From Mucilaginibacter mallensis (GTDB lineage Bacteria; Bacteroidota; Bacteroidia; Sphingobacteriales; Sphingobacteriaceae), in NCBI RefSeq assembly GCF_900105165.1, contig NZ_LT629740.1, positions 3,782,001 through 3,846,000 of the forward strand: 64,000 bases of DNA, read 5' to 3'. A model generated the notes under the pieces. The model had not been told where the DNA came from and ran no database searches. It saw only the letters and a program-made list of their open reading frames with translations. How positions within the stretch are numbered: the first letter of the stretch is position 1; each line of letters starts with the position of its first letter. Positions 10,101 to 18,220 of the stretch are shown here, one piece after another. A program made the translations under genes and the position numbers.

Positions 10101-10901
10101 TGTGGTGTTAATTACTACACCTGCTACTTTACCTTGTAAAGCGGTAATAGGGTTTACAGTATTGGTACGATCAAGATCATCTCCTTTTATAGTAGTTGTG
10201 GAGTATCCAAGATCATTTGTTTTCTTTTCAATACCATAAGAGGTAACAGATACTTCATTTAATCCCTGGGCGGATATTTGCATACTCACCACCAGGTTAG
10301 TAGTATTATCGCCAACTGCTACTTCTTTTGGATTATAACCAATAAAGGTAAAAACAAGGACAGCGCCTTTATCAGGAGCGTTTATTTTAAAAAGGCCATT
10401 AGTATTGGTTTCAGTGCCTGTTTTTGTACCTTTTACATATACGGTTACACCAGGCAATGGTAAATTCTGTTCATCAACAACCTTACCGCTTATAGCAATG
10501 GGGTCGACACGTAAGGCCTGTATAACAGCAACACCGGATGTTTTCTGTTTTAAAACAATAGTGTTCTGCACAATGGTATAATTTATTGGCAGATCTTTAA
10601 AACAGGCGTCAAGTGTTTGTTCAATACTAGAGTTTTCTACATCTACTGAAACTTTTGGTGACTGTTTTATCAGCTTTGTATTGTACCAAAAGGTATAGTT
10701 GCTTTGTTTTTCAATTTTATTCAGCACTTTTTCGAGTGATGCGCTCTTTTCGTTCAATGTTATGTTTTGACCAAAGCTTGTTGCTGCGCTTAGGTTCATA
10801 CATGTGGCGACGATCAGTAAAATGGTTAGTTTCATAACCAATAGGGGTTTTTTAAGCCGCGGGTGGTTATACCACAACGGATAAATAGTAGAAATTTCCA
10901 T
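7152..10901 (-). CDS. SusC/RagA family TonB-linked outer-membrane transporter
   Basis: TonB-dependent glycan importer paired with the SusD protein. Domains in order: signal peptide (MKLTILLIVATCMNLSAATS), STN domain (about residues 45-105), which is the contact for a FecR anti-sigma factor, carboxypeptidase-regulatory domain (ISGKVVDEQNLPLPGVTVYV), plug (QIRGGNAIGG, VLKGAAATALYGSRG) and barrel. I place the start at the ATG of MEIST (10901). The first in-frame ATG (10985) lies in a hairpin, and MKLT (10835) is also possible because the signal peptide begins there. FecR and FecI genes lie directly upstream. The leader is overlapped by a candidate antisense RNA. Confidence 0.95.
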   Translation of the reverse strand: MEISTIYPLWYNHPRLKKPLLVMKLTILLIVATCMNLSAATSFGQNITLNEKSASLEKVLNKIEKQSNYTFWYNTKLIKQSPKVSVDVENSSIEQTLDACFKDLPINYTIVQNTIVLKQKTSGVAVIQALRVDPIAISGKVVDEQNLPLPGVTVYVKGTKTGTETNTNGLFKINAPDKGAVLVFTFIGYNPKEVAVGDNTTNLVVSMQISAQGLNEVSVTSYGIEKKTNDLGYSTTTIKGDDLDRTNTVNPITALQGKVAGVVINTTSSSGVQSSPFIQIRGGNAIGGNNQPIFVVDGNILYNNISSPDGTDGGSQLKNLNPDDYASITVLKGAAATALYGSRGLNGAVVITTKSGKARTGMGVEYSTTLSTTDVYKNFMALQNEFGMGSYNREGAFAPDGTQTQTTSNWGPAFDGTMHPAVYDPSIKVPYVAQPNNWKTLYQSGKYFNNNLTLSGGGENSTYRISYSNTSDDGLLPKNSLTRNALDIKYTGQINKVFSTELGLNYANTITNNYFDQSRYAYGGGSNLGFDVYYSPRNTNFAAWHDDYRNADNSLKPDPFGTGWLPNAFSNLDKNNYANHENSGLAYILIKAQVNPWLDFSARGNVNYYTQFGETKDFGNNVDNTGGEYGTNGSSTTNYNLLLMGHATKKLMHGDLNADFRLLNEYYGNTLSQNYFAHTDGGLIVPNQFALDNSVNTLKYSTDSNGNPNGDIGYTTLPQNLMTIGVGGVLDLNYKQYLNLEITGRNDWLSTLTYPASSQGANNYSVFYPSANLSYSFYDQYKDKMPSWLSSGRIRASLAFVGNQGIAGAYSTSNGYTGSTVVDQNGNSISVANQINGSVRINPDLKPQIQRSIELGTNFSLFKNLITVDFAWYKNNTFHQLLSNPGVVETGYSTDYFNAGNIQNSGEEIAIDVNPIRSKDWNLDFSINAAHNGSKVISLAPGINAWQLSGYYEGAMVYAYQGGAFGELTLDPNTTFKLDKKTGYPIIENAPRATNTNANTAYSFADYQYVYNSATAAQPRVNMGKVEPNLTGGITTTLRYKSFTLFTQIDARFGGLVYSESYTYAMGQGTPLASLQYRDQAHGGVARINSYTGKTVYDGAVPNAVFAAGQTSLLKPGVNIGGMTFAQAYAQGLVESWYAPAYYDGGPGFNGTYDWENGLNYNGAVATDSWIMLREITFAYQLPTAWVAKTKVLKSAKLSVTARNVGYLYKTLPADQNPESLQSNDPFNPYITGGVPYARTYAVSLSVRF

Positions 10902-10914
10902 ACATTTGTTTGGT

Positions 10915-10999
10915 TTTGGGTTAAACAATGGTTCGCAAAATATCATCAGGTTTCCCAGCCGGTATCGCCGGAAGTGCTCCAACACTTTCCGGCTTTTTT
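10915..10999 (+). ncRNA. Candidate cis-antisense RNA to SusC leader
   Basis: TACATTTG at 10901-10908 (plus strand) is an exact TAnnTTTG box beginning at the first base of the susC start codon. Transcription about 7 nt later would produce about 85 nt ending at a strong hairpin with six T (10967-10999), fully complementary to the susC leader. In Bacteroides, FecI/FecR-controlled SusC genes are known to carry such antisense repressor RNAs (for example DonS). A -33 TTG is not evident. The same TACATTTG occurs antisense at the other SusC gene (39251-39258). Confidence 0.5.
10967..10999 (+). terminator. Intrinsic terminator antisense to susC leader
   Basis: GCCGGAAGTG (10967-10976) pairs with CACTTTCCGGC (10983-10993, one bulged T) and is followed by TTTTTT. 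There is no plus-strand gene upstream, and the T-tract is on the wrong strand for the fecR transcript. Confidence 0.65.
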
Positions 11000-11047
11000 G
11001 CTGGTAAAAAAGCCAACGGGCCTTGCCTTTAGCTTATAGTTTATCAG

Positions 11048-12190
11048 CTACGATTTTACAATAATTCGCCTCCCTTCTATGGTAAAGTTTATACCGCTTA
11101 ACCCGAGTATTTTTAGCACTTCTGATGCATTCGAGTTTCGCGATATTTTTCCGTGATAGGTATAGTTAGGTATTGGTCCCTTAAATTCCACATCAATATC
11201 ATACCACCGGGAGATTTGGCGCATGATAGTTTGTATATCAGCCTCGTTAAACTGGAACATACCATTCTTCCAGGCTATTACTTCGTCTACATCCAGATCA
11301 TTTTTCACCAGGAATGGTTCATTATTGGTGAGGATGGCTTGTTGCCCAGGGCTTATCATTACAGCTTCTGCTGCCGAAAACACCTTAACACTGCCTTCAA
11401 GCAGCGTGGTTTTTACAGCAGCTTCATCGTTGTATGAGTTGATATTAAAGTGTGTGCCTAATACTTGTACAGTTTGGGTTGCTGTTTTTACATTAAATGG
11501 CTTGTTCTTATTTTTAGCCACTTCAAAATATGCTTCACCGGTTAGTTCAACCGTTCTGTCCTTACCAATAAATTCAGTAGGGAATTTTAATGATGATGCC
11601 GCGTTTAACCAAACTTTGGTACCATCAGCCAATACCATCTGGAATTGCCCCCCGTTAGGCGTGGTAATGGTATTATAAGAAACCTGGCTAACCTTAGCGG
11701 CTGTTGCTTTATATGATAGCAAACTATCTTGCTTAATAACCTGTGCACCTGCCTGCGTTGCGAGATCACCATTTTTAACATTATTTAAAACTACTTTGGC
11801 ACCATTTGAAAGTGTTAATATGGCTTTATTACCGCCAGGTGCTACATCATGCGTAATGGGTTTGTTGCTGGCTACCTGTTGCGATTGCCGGTTATACAGC
11901 AACCAAATCCCGATTGAGAAAAACACCAGGATTGCAGCAGCACGTATTAAGTTTCTTTTGTGAAAAGGGATTACAGGTTTTTCTTTCGCTATTATGCGTT
12001 GGGTAATGCTTTTTTTCAGGTATTCTTCCAGTTCAGCTATTTCCGATTCGGTCATTTCATCAATAGCATTTGCTTCGTCAGCAAACAGATCATAGTATTG
12101 TTCAAGTAATTGAATTTCATCAGGCGAGGCTGTGCAGTTCAAATACTTCTTTTTTAACTCCAGGAATTCTTTTGTCAGTTGGACAGACAT
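11048..12190 (-). CDS. FecR family anti-sigma factor
   Basis: Inner-membrane anti-sigma factor that senses the STN domain of the SusC receptor and controls the ECF sigma factor. The N-terminal cytoplasmic part (1-80) is followed by one membrane helix (about 83-99, RAAAILVFFSIGIWLLY), then a periplasmic FecR domain (VAPGGNKAILTLSNGAKVVL; TPNGGQFQMVLADGTKVWLN; ELTGEAYFEV) and a C-terminal DUF4974 domain. It lies between FecI and SusC on the same strand, 110 bp after the sigma gene. Its length of 380 aa is typical. Confidence 0.95.
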   Translation of the reverse strand: MSVQLTKEFLELKKKYLNCTASPDEIQLLEQYYDLFADEANAIDEMTESEIAELEEYLKKSITQRIIAKEKPVIPFHKRNLIRAAAILVFFSIGIWLLYNRQSQQVASNKPITHDVAPGGNKAILTLSNGAKVVLNNVKNGDLATQAGAQVIKQDSLLSYKATAAKVSQVSYNTITTPNGGQFQMVLADGTKVWLNAASSLKFPTEFIGKDRTVELTGEAYFEVAKNKNKPFNVKTATQTVQVLGTHFNINSYNDEAAVKTTLLEGSVKVFSAAEAVMISPGQQAILTNNEPFLVKNDLDVDEVIAWKNGMFQFNEADIQTIMRQISRWYDIDVEFKGPIPNYTYHGKISRNSNASEVLKILGLSGINFTIEGRRIIVKS

Positions 12191-12300
12191 GGCTTATAGG
12201 GCTATATACTAACAGTGTATGAAAACCGTATAATATCCCATGCCGAAAAAAATAAATTTTAATTTCTTTGTTTAGTTGCTATGGTCTGAATATTACAGAA

Positions 12301-12885
12301 TTACCGGGAGGTGAGAATTAATAGCAATAATAACAATTTGCTTAAAGTAGATCGCAGGCTATGTAATGAAATGGTAAACTGGTTTTGCACCGTTTTTTGG
12401 GAGATGTTTAACACCTCACTTATCTCTTTTGTTGATTTATCTTCTATAAATTTCAGTCTGAAAACCTCCCTGCGTTTTTCGGGCTGCAAACTCATCCATT
12501 CATTTATGCAATCCTTTAATTCTTTTACTTCATAAACAGAATCAGAAAACAAGGCCGGATGAGTCATACATTCCAATGGCATTTCAAAAAACGGCTGCTT
12601 ATTATTTTTTCTGTATAACATAAATACCTGGTAGCGGGTAGCACTTACCAGATAGGCGCCCAGATTTTCAATATCCCTGTTAAATCTTTTTGTCCAGAGG
12701 TCGGCAAAAACATCCTGTACTATGTCTTCCGTCAATTCAATATCCCTTAATCTTTTGTGTGATTCGTTGTAAACCTTTCGCCAAAAACGGCTGTAGATTT
12801 CATTAAATGCACCCTCGTCGCCCTTACTAAGAAGGCCGGCCAATTGGGGGTCAGTAAGTACATTATAGGGTATCAATCTTATCAA
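12301..12885 (-). CDS. ECF RNA polymerase sigma factor, FecI-like
   Basis: Extracytoplasmic-function sigma factor of the Bacteroidota FecI type. Region 2 is seen around residues 20-90 (FNEIYSRFWRKVY; ELTEDIVQDVFADLW), region 4 around 125-180 (LQPEKRREVFRLKF; STKEISEVLNISQKTVQNQ). It ends in a Leu-rich tail (LLLLLLILTSR), common in this subgroup. It heads the FecI-FecR-SusC-SusD set and should switch on susC when substrate is sensed. At 194 aa it has normal length. Confidence 0.95.
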   Translation of the reverse strand: MIRLIPYNVLTDPQLAGLLSKGDEGAFNEIYSRFWRKVYNESHKRLRDIELTEDIVQDVFADLWTKRFNRDIENLGAYLVSATRYQVFMLYRKNNKQPFFEMPLECMTHPALFSDSVYEVKELKDCINEWMSLQPEKRREVFRLKFIEDKSTKEISEVLNISQKTVQNQFTISLHSLRSTLSKLLLLLLILTSR

Positions 12886-12972
12886 ATTTGCCTGATAAAT
12901 CTATACAAAAAATTGTTCCCATTTTCACAAAAAAAACATTAATGTGAAATTATTTTTTAAAGTTACTTACAC

Positions 12973-15342
12973 TTAGTCTACTTTAACCTCATCAACAAAT
13001 AGCCAGGCCGGGTTTCCTTCACCCGGGTTTCCTTTTAGTATAGTACCCGAGCATTTTGCAATTATCTTTACATATCTCGCTTTAATTGCGCCAATATCCA
13101 TTTTTAGTTCCTGCAACCCGTCCTTATTTGTCTGTAGATCTGTCTTTCTTAAAACCTCTTTAAAATCTATTCCATTGTCTGAAACCGATACACTAAGCCA
13201 TAAAGGCATATATATCCAGTCAGATGGTTTATTAAAAAATCTCGCTGTTAGCACATTAATATTCTGCGATGATCCTAAATCAACAGTTCCTTCAAAATCC
13301 TGTCCGCTCCAACCCAGCCACTCGCCGTCATTAAACCTGTTATCGCTACCAACTATCCCATTGTTCCAGGCATGTTCACCACCTTGACTATAACTTTTAT
13401 CAGGCTGATTTTTTAACCATGATGGCCGACCTGTCGCTTTATTTACTGTAAACGTTTTTTGTACATCATCAATAAGTTGCCCGTTATATATTACACCAAT
13501 ATTTAATATAATATCCGCATTTATAGCAATAGCCCCTGCATATTTAGGGGATGATTTCACCGGCCTTGAGCCATCAGTGGTATAATATACATCATAACCA
13601 GCAGGAATACCCACAGCCATTGCTTTTAATTGATGAGTTACTGAATCAACAAAAGTATTCAGCTTGATATCGAACATATGGCGCGAGTAATTAACCTTAT
13701 GCTCATCCAATCTTTTTAAGTAAGGTAAAAGGCGGTTCAGGAACTGGTCATAAGGTTGTTTAGTCCCTGTCCATGTATCTTCTGCCAATGCTATTGAACG
13801 GGGAAAATACATATATTCAGCCTGCGCCGGTGTTGGCACATATTCTGTCCATAAATTCCCCTGTGCCCCAATTACCAATTTGGCTTGTTCCGCATTTAAT
13901 ACCGCCGGAACCGGGTGATAATTATAAACCTGCGCCAATGTGGTTAACCCACCTATTGCCAGTGGTTCCGAAGGATCAGCAGACTGGTAATGATCAAAAT
14001 AACAATAATCACCAGGCGTCATAACCACGTTATGCCCCAGCCTGGCAGCATCTATTCCACCTTGTTCGCCTCTCCAGCTCATTACTGTTGCATTAGGTGC
14101 CAAGCCTCCTTCTAAAATCTCGTCCCATCCAATTACAGTTCTGCCTTTCTCATTCACAAACTTCTCTATCCGTTTTATAAAATAACTCTGCAACTCATCT
14201 ACCGAGTTCAGATGTTCATCTTTCATCCTTTTAAGACATATGGGGCATTTGCGCCAATTTTCTTTGCTGGCTTCATCGCCCGCTATATGGATATATTTTG
14301 ACGGAAAAACATCCATCACTTCGCTTAATATATCGGTCAGGAAAATAAATGTTGAATCCTTGGTACAATACTCATTCTGTATTTGTGATGGATATGGAAA
14401 CGGCTTGCCTGTACTATCCAAACAAGCAAATTGAGGATAAGCCGCCAATGCAGATTCTGAATGGGCAGGCATCTCAATTTCAGGTATGATGGTTATAAAC
14501 TTTGATTGGGCGTATGCAACAAGTTTTTTTAACTGTTCCTGTGTATAATAGCCGCCGTACAGTGTATCATTGGGCCTTGAGGCATAATCATACGTTGTAT
14601 TTAAGGCAGTACCCTTACGATAAGCGCCAATTTGTGTAAGTTTCGGATATTTTTTGCTTTCAAACCGCCAGCCCTGGCTATCAGTTAAATGCAGATGCAG
14701 GGTGTTCATCTTCTGCATTGCCATCAGGTCTATCATTTTTTCTAAAAAATCATAGGGCATATAATGACGTGCCACATCCAGCATCAATCCACGATAAGAG
14801 AACGCGGGTGCATCATCAATAACCATTGCCGGGATAGCCCATTTAACGTTACTTGCAAGAGCAGGGCTCTCTATATCAGCCGGGAGCAATTGTAATAACG
14901 ATTGTACAGCATAAAATACCCCCGCAGGCGTTCCTGCCTCAATACTGATGCTATCTGGATTTATCGTTATATGATAAGCTTCAGCCCCGGTAATCTGTTT
15001 GGTAAGTTCAACGGCAATAAAATTATTGCGCTTTTTTTTAACAACACTATTCAGCGTAATACCCGCGGCCTGTTGAAGTTTTGAAACTAAAGACGCTACA
15101 GCGGTGATTAACTCTTTATTACCAGGCTGTTTATAAATAATTTTGGTGGTAGCTTTTATAACAAATTCGCCTGATATCTTTTTTATACTTTGCGGATAAG
15201 GTATAATGTTTGCCGCCTGACCAAAAACATGCTCAGACTGGCTAAAAACGATAAATAAAATAAAAGCAGCCAACGTATGCCTGGGCATACCGGAAATAGT
15301 TTTAGATAAGAAATTCAGCAACAATTTAATATTACGGGGCAT
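12973..15342 (-). CDS. Beta-N-acetylhexosaminidase, GH20
   Basis: Exported exo-beta-hexosaminidase that removes terminal GlcNAc or GalNAc. I chose MPRNIKLLLN at 15342; the open frame goes back to 15516, but those 58 residues do not look like the start of an exported protein, and MPRHTLAAF at residue 19 of this version is another possibility. Signal peptide, then GH20b domain (NIIPYPQSIKKISGEF), TIM barrel with YRGLMLDVARHYMP and the catalytic Asp-Glu pair in YIHIAGDEAS, then a C-terminal beta-sandwich domain (EWLGWSGQDFEGTVDLG onward, discoidin-like). It precedes fecI on the same strand with an 87-bp gap. A LacI-type palindrome lies 80 bp upstream of the start. Confidence 0.95.
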   Translation of the reverse strand: MPRNIKLLLNFLSKTISGMPRHTLAAFILFIVFSQSEHVFGQAANIIPYPQSIKKISGEFVIKATTKIIYKQPGNKELITAVASLVSKLQQAAGITLNSVVKKKRNNFIAVELTKQITGAEAYHITINPDSISIEAGTPAGVFYAVQSLLQLLPADIESPALASNVKWAIPAMVIDDAPAFSYRGLMLDVARHYMPYDFLEKMIDLMAMQKMNTLHLHLTDSQGWRFESKKYPKLTQIGAYRKGTALNTTYDYASRPNDTLYGGYYTQEQLKKLVAYAQSKFITIIPEIEMPAHSESALAAYPQFACLDSTGKPFPYPSQIQNEYCTKDSTFIFLTDILSEVMDVFPSKYIHIAGDEASKENWRKCPICLKRMKDEHLNSVDELQSYFIKRIEKFVNEKGRTVIGWDEILEGGLAPNATVMSWRGEQGGIDAARLGHNVVMTPGDYCYFDHYQSADPSEPLAIGGLTTLAQVYNYHPVPAVLNAEQAKLVIGAQGNLWTEYVPTPAQAEYMYFPRSIALAEDTWTGTKQPYDQFLNRLLPYLKRLDEHKVNYSRHMFDIKLNTFVDSVTHQLKAMAVGIPAGYDVYYTTDGSRPVKSSPKYAGAIAINADIILNIGVIYNGQLIDDVQKTFTVNKATGRPSWLKNQPDKSYSQGGEHAWNNGIVGSDNRFNDGEWLGWSGQDFEGTVDLGSSQNINVLTARFFNKPSDWIYMPLWLSVSVSDNGIDFKEVLRKTDLQTNKDGLQELKMDIGAIKARYVKIIAKCSGTILKGNPGEGNPAWLFVDEVKVD

Positions 15343-15414
15343 ACATTGGTAGATAAGGATCGCAATATAATAATTATGGGTTATGTAGTATGATCGACAT
15401 AACACAAAAAAATT

Positions 15415-15431
15415 ACGCAAACGTTTGATAA
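15415..15431. promoter_or_regulatory. LacI-type operator upstream of GH20 gene
   Basis: ACGCAAACGTTTGATAA, with palindromic core CAAACGTTTG (15418-15427). It differs at one position from the 17-mer upstream of the sulfatase gene. It is centred about 80 bp before the GH20 start, a typical operator position. Confidence 0.55.
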
Positions 15432-15520
15432 GGCGATACAGAGATAATACTTTGGAAGACAATGAAATGAGAGCACAATATTTGCAGAGAAAATGGTTGA
15501 GACAGTTGAAATTCAAACTG

Positions 15521-15562
15521 ACATTACCAAAAGCTCGTTTCAGGCAAACTTTTTGGTAATGT
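15521..15562. repeat. 12-bp perfect inverted repeat between MFS and GH20 genes
   Basis: ACATTACCAAAA (15521-15532) and TTTTGGTAATGT (15551-15562) flank an 18-nt loop. It lies 77 bp after the MFS stop codon on the minus strand. Without a clear T-tract it may be a stabilising 3' hairpin, a weak terminator or an operator. Confidence 0.45.
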
Positions 15563-15638
15563 ACTGAGCATCGTTATAAACTCCTGCCTTGGGGCTAAAT
15601 GAACTATAAGCAAATATTACCGCATAAAATGCATTTAC

Positions 15639-16883
15639 TTACTCCATCACAAGTACCGGATCTTGCTCTTTAACCAGACTACCACCGGGCTGTTGCCGGG
15701 TATGTTCAATCCATTTGGTGCGCAGTATAAGCGCCAGCACGCCAAGGATCAATACCGTATAGCCTGCACCCAGCCATACCTGGTTATTGATACTAATAAT
15801 TTTTACAACCATATAGCTGAAAGCAGAGGTAGAAATAATAAATCCTCCCCCGGTTAGTCCACTGGCCATGCCTCCATATTGCGAGAACCGGGTGAGGCAA
15901 TAAGCCAGCATCCCATTAAATATAAACCCGGCCGATGCGTGAAGCAAAACCACATAGGCCATTAAGGTATACAGATTTTGAATATGCAAGGTGAGTAAGA
16001 TGAGGCAGCCGGATAGTACGAGCTGAACAACGGCTGCAGCAAACATCTTCTTAAAAAATGGCCTGGAAATAAAAGCTTTCGACACTAAACTCCCGGCCAG
16101 CATGGAAAGACCTGAGATCATTGCACAATTGCCGGTAACTGTTGCCGGATAATGCATCACTTTTTCAATCAGAAAAGGGCTTGACATATTGTAGATCATC
16201 AAAACGCCATAGGACAGGCCCAAAATAAGCAACCCCGACGTAAAATCCCAGGTGCTGATCATTGATTTGTAGGCGCTACCAATTGTTTTTAAGCGAAATG
16301 GTACTGTAAATGCGATGGTTTCGCCACTGAAGATCAGTTCTAAAAAAAGAAACACCAACCCAAAGCAGCCGAGAAAATAGAAATTTGACTGCCATCCAAA
16401 ATGAGTTTGCAAATATCCGCCCGCGAAAGGCGCAAGAATGGGTGCTGCCGACCAGATCACAGAAAAAAGGCTGGTATAGTGCTTGAGCTTTTCTCCCGAA
16501 AACAGATCGAAGAAAAACGATCTTTTGCTCACAACTATAACGGCAGACATGAATCCCTGTACCGCGCGCATATCATAGATCACTTGTAAACTTTGGGTGT
16601 TTGCAATAACGAAGCTGGCAAGACTGAACCCCGCCAGTGCGATAATATTTGGCCTAAACCGGCCATAACTGTCAAGCACTCCTCCTATCAATAACTGCCC
16701 TACTCCATAAGCCGCTAAAAATATAGAAATTGATAGTTGTATAGCTGCTGGTGTTGCGCCCAGTTTCGCGCTCATATCGGGTAATGATGGTATATAGATA
16801 TCCAGAGCCAAACCGGTGATCGGGATAAGACAAAAAGCCAGGATAGTACCTATTGTTTTATTTGATGCTTTGATGTTTTTCAT
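15639..16883 (-). CDS. MFS transporter, Bcr/CflA-type drug efflux
   Basis: Twelve-helix major-facilitator exporter of the Bcr/CflA branch (DHA1). Visible signatures: first helix with GLALDIYIPSLPDM, loop 2-3 with GGVLDSYGRFRPN, and a long run of membrane helices to about residue 395. I start at MKNIKASNK (16883); the ATG at 16913 would add ten unlikely residues. It follows the AraC regulator gene by 85 bp on the same strand, which suggests that regulator controls it. The transported compound cannot be inferred. Confidence 0.9.
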   Translation of the reverse strand: MKNIKASNKTIGTILAFCLIPITGLALDIYIPSLPDMSAKLGATPAAIQLSISIFLAAYGVGQLLIGGVLDSYGRFRPNIIALAGFSLASFVIANTQSLQVIYDMRAVQGFMSAVIVVSKRSFFFDLFSGEKLKHYTSLFSVIWSAAPILAPFAGGYLQTHFGWQSNFYFLGCFGLVFLFLELIFSGETIAFTVPFRLKTIGSAYKSMISTWDFTSGLLILGLSYGVLMIYNMSSPFLIEKVMHYPATVTGNCAMISGLSMLAGSLVSKAFISRPFFKKMFAAAVVQLVLSGCLILLTLHIQNLYTLMAYVVLLHASAGFIFNGMLAYCLTRFSQYGGMASGLTGGGFIISTSAFSYMVVKIISINNQVWLGAGYTVLILGVLALILRTKWIEHTRQQPGGSLVKEQDPVLVME

Positions 16884-16968
16884 AAGTCGCATTTGATAGC
16901 GCAAAGTTACCACGGCAAACCGCCCCCCGGGTAAGATGAATCAAAGCAATGCTTATACAAATCAAATA

Positions 16969-17877
16969 TTAACCGGCATGTTTTACCTGTTCCCTGAAAA
17001 GTAGCGGAGTAGTGTGGGTATTTTGTTTGAAATACTTATTGAAGTGCGAAGGATATTCAAAGCCAAGGGTGTAGGCAATCTGCGCCGCGTCCCAATCTGT
17101 GTTTAACAGCAGTGTTTTTGCCTCTTCAACAATACGTTCATGGATAATTTCACGGGTGGTTTTGCCAGTCGATCTTTTCACCACATTGTTCAAATGATTA
17201 ACGTGAATATTCAATTGGTCGGCGTAAGCTGCCGGGGTCAATAACTTTAACGGATTTTCGGGAGAATCAACCGGAAACTGTTGGTTAAGTACGCTGAAAA
17301 ACCTGGCGATAAGACGATCATTTGCATTTTGCTGCCACACAGGGCCCTGTACGCGGATACCTTCCAATATCATCATTTGGAGGAGGCTCCTGATCATATC
17401 ATATTTGTAAAAATACTGCCCTGAGAGCAAAGCCTCCATTTCGCGAAACAAATTAGTAAAGCGGCCAACCTGTTCGGCGGTTAAAGGGATAACTGGTGGA
17501 ATAGCCGGGTTAAACAGGGCACTCTGATATCTGATGTCCTGCCTGATAGTATTCAATAAGAAAGTATCATTAAAAAGACAATAGAAGCCTGATTGTGATA
17601 CAGAGGTTGCGCGATATGCCGACGGAACAGATGGATTAGAGAATATCATTCCTGTGTTTTCGATCAGTGCTTCCTTACCCGCTGCCGTATGGACACCATT
17701 GCCAATGATCAGGCAGATCTTATAATAATCACGGCGGTTATAGGGCGTAAGTTTATTGAGGCAGGTACGTTCCCTTACATTAAAATGGCTGACATTGGCT
17801 TTGGAAAGCAGGTCGGCAGGCATGGCCTGGTTGGTGCGCTGATAAAACTCCGGAAGCGTTTCTGTTCCTATTTGCAT
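16969..17877 (-). CDS. AraC family transcriptional regulator
   Basis: DNA-binding regulator with an N-terminal cupin-like ligand domain (about 1-170) and a C-terminal double helix-turn-helix (about 200-300) with the AraC pattern DAAQIAYTLGFEYPSHFNKY. I chose MQIGTETLPEF at 17877; the earlier ATG (17943) would add residues unlike the family. It is transcribed toward, and probably with, the MFS exporter gene, so local control of efflux is the simplest reading. Confidence 0.9.
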   Translation of the reverse strand: MQIGTETLPEFYQRTNQAMPADLLSKANVSHFNVRERTCLNKLTPYNRRDYYKICLIIGNGVHTAAGKEALIENTGMIFSNPSVPSAYRATSVSQSGFYCLFNDTFLLNTIRQDIRYQSALFNPAIPPVIPLTAEQVGRFTNLFREMEALLSGQYFYKYDMIRSLLQMMILEGIRVQGPVWQQNANDRLIARFFSVLNQQFPVDSPENPLKLLTPAAYADQLNIHVNHLNNVVKRSTGKTTREIIHERIVEEAKTLLLNTDWDAAQIAYTLGFEYPSHFNKYFKQNTHTTPLLFREQVKHAG

Positions 17878-18014
17878 GATCTCGCTATTATACAAATCAA
17901 ACACAAATGTAATAATGCTTGGCAAACAAGTATGCCTGATCACGAAAAATTACCCGGCACTTACAAACCTTGTGTCATGAGCATGGATGTTCGTAAGATA
18001 GAAAAAGGAAGCAT

Positions 18015-18130
18015 TGGCCTCGTGCGATTCCCGCCTTGGGGCGGGGAAGGGTGGGGTTTAACAGATAGGGTGACGTATAAACCCTCCCTGCCACTTCACA
18101 TCCAACCGCACCCCTCCCATGGGAGGGAAT
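18015..18130. repeat. GC-rich intergenic repeat-like element
   Basis: In the 343-bp gap between the AraC and HxlR genes, a locally G/C-rich tract reads CCCGCCTTGGGGCGGGGAAG and later contains the perfect palindrome CCCTCCCATGGGAGGG (18112-18127). Composition differs sharply from both flanks. Short elements of this type are scattered between genes in many Sphingobacteriaceae; copy number cannot be checked here. The rest of the gap shows nothing. Confidence 0.4.
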
Positions 18131-18220
18131 TAAAAACATAATGGTGGGCGATTATATAGTAGTCAATACCTCAACAAAAAATACCGGGACAACCATAAGC
18201 GTAAAAAACAAAGCCGGGGC

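Noticed and set aside
11223..11678. 151-aa plus-strand ORF inside fecR
   Set aside because: It lies fully antisense to an intact fecR gene, and its sequence has no recognisable motif and the composition of a frame shadow.
12301..12340. Leu-rich end of FecI as a membrane anchor or fusion
   Set aside because: Hydrophobic C-terminal tails are common in Bacteroidota FecI-like sigma factors.
13445..13462. AAACGTTT core resembling the LacI-type operator
   Set aside because: It lies inside the GH20 coding sequence and lacks the flanks shared by the two intergenic sites.
17689..18141. 150-aa plus-strand ORF across the AraC start and the GC-rich tract
   Set aside because: Overlaps the regulator antisense and continues into a repeat-like region; no domain or start signal.
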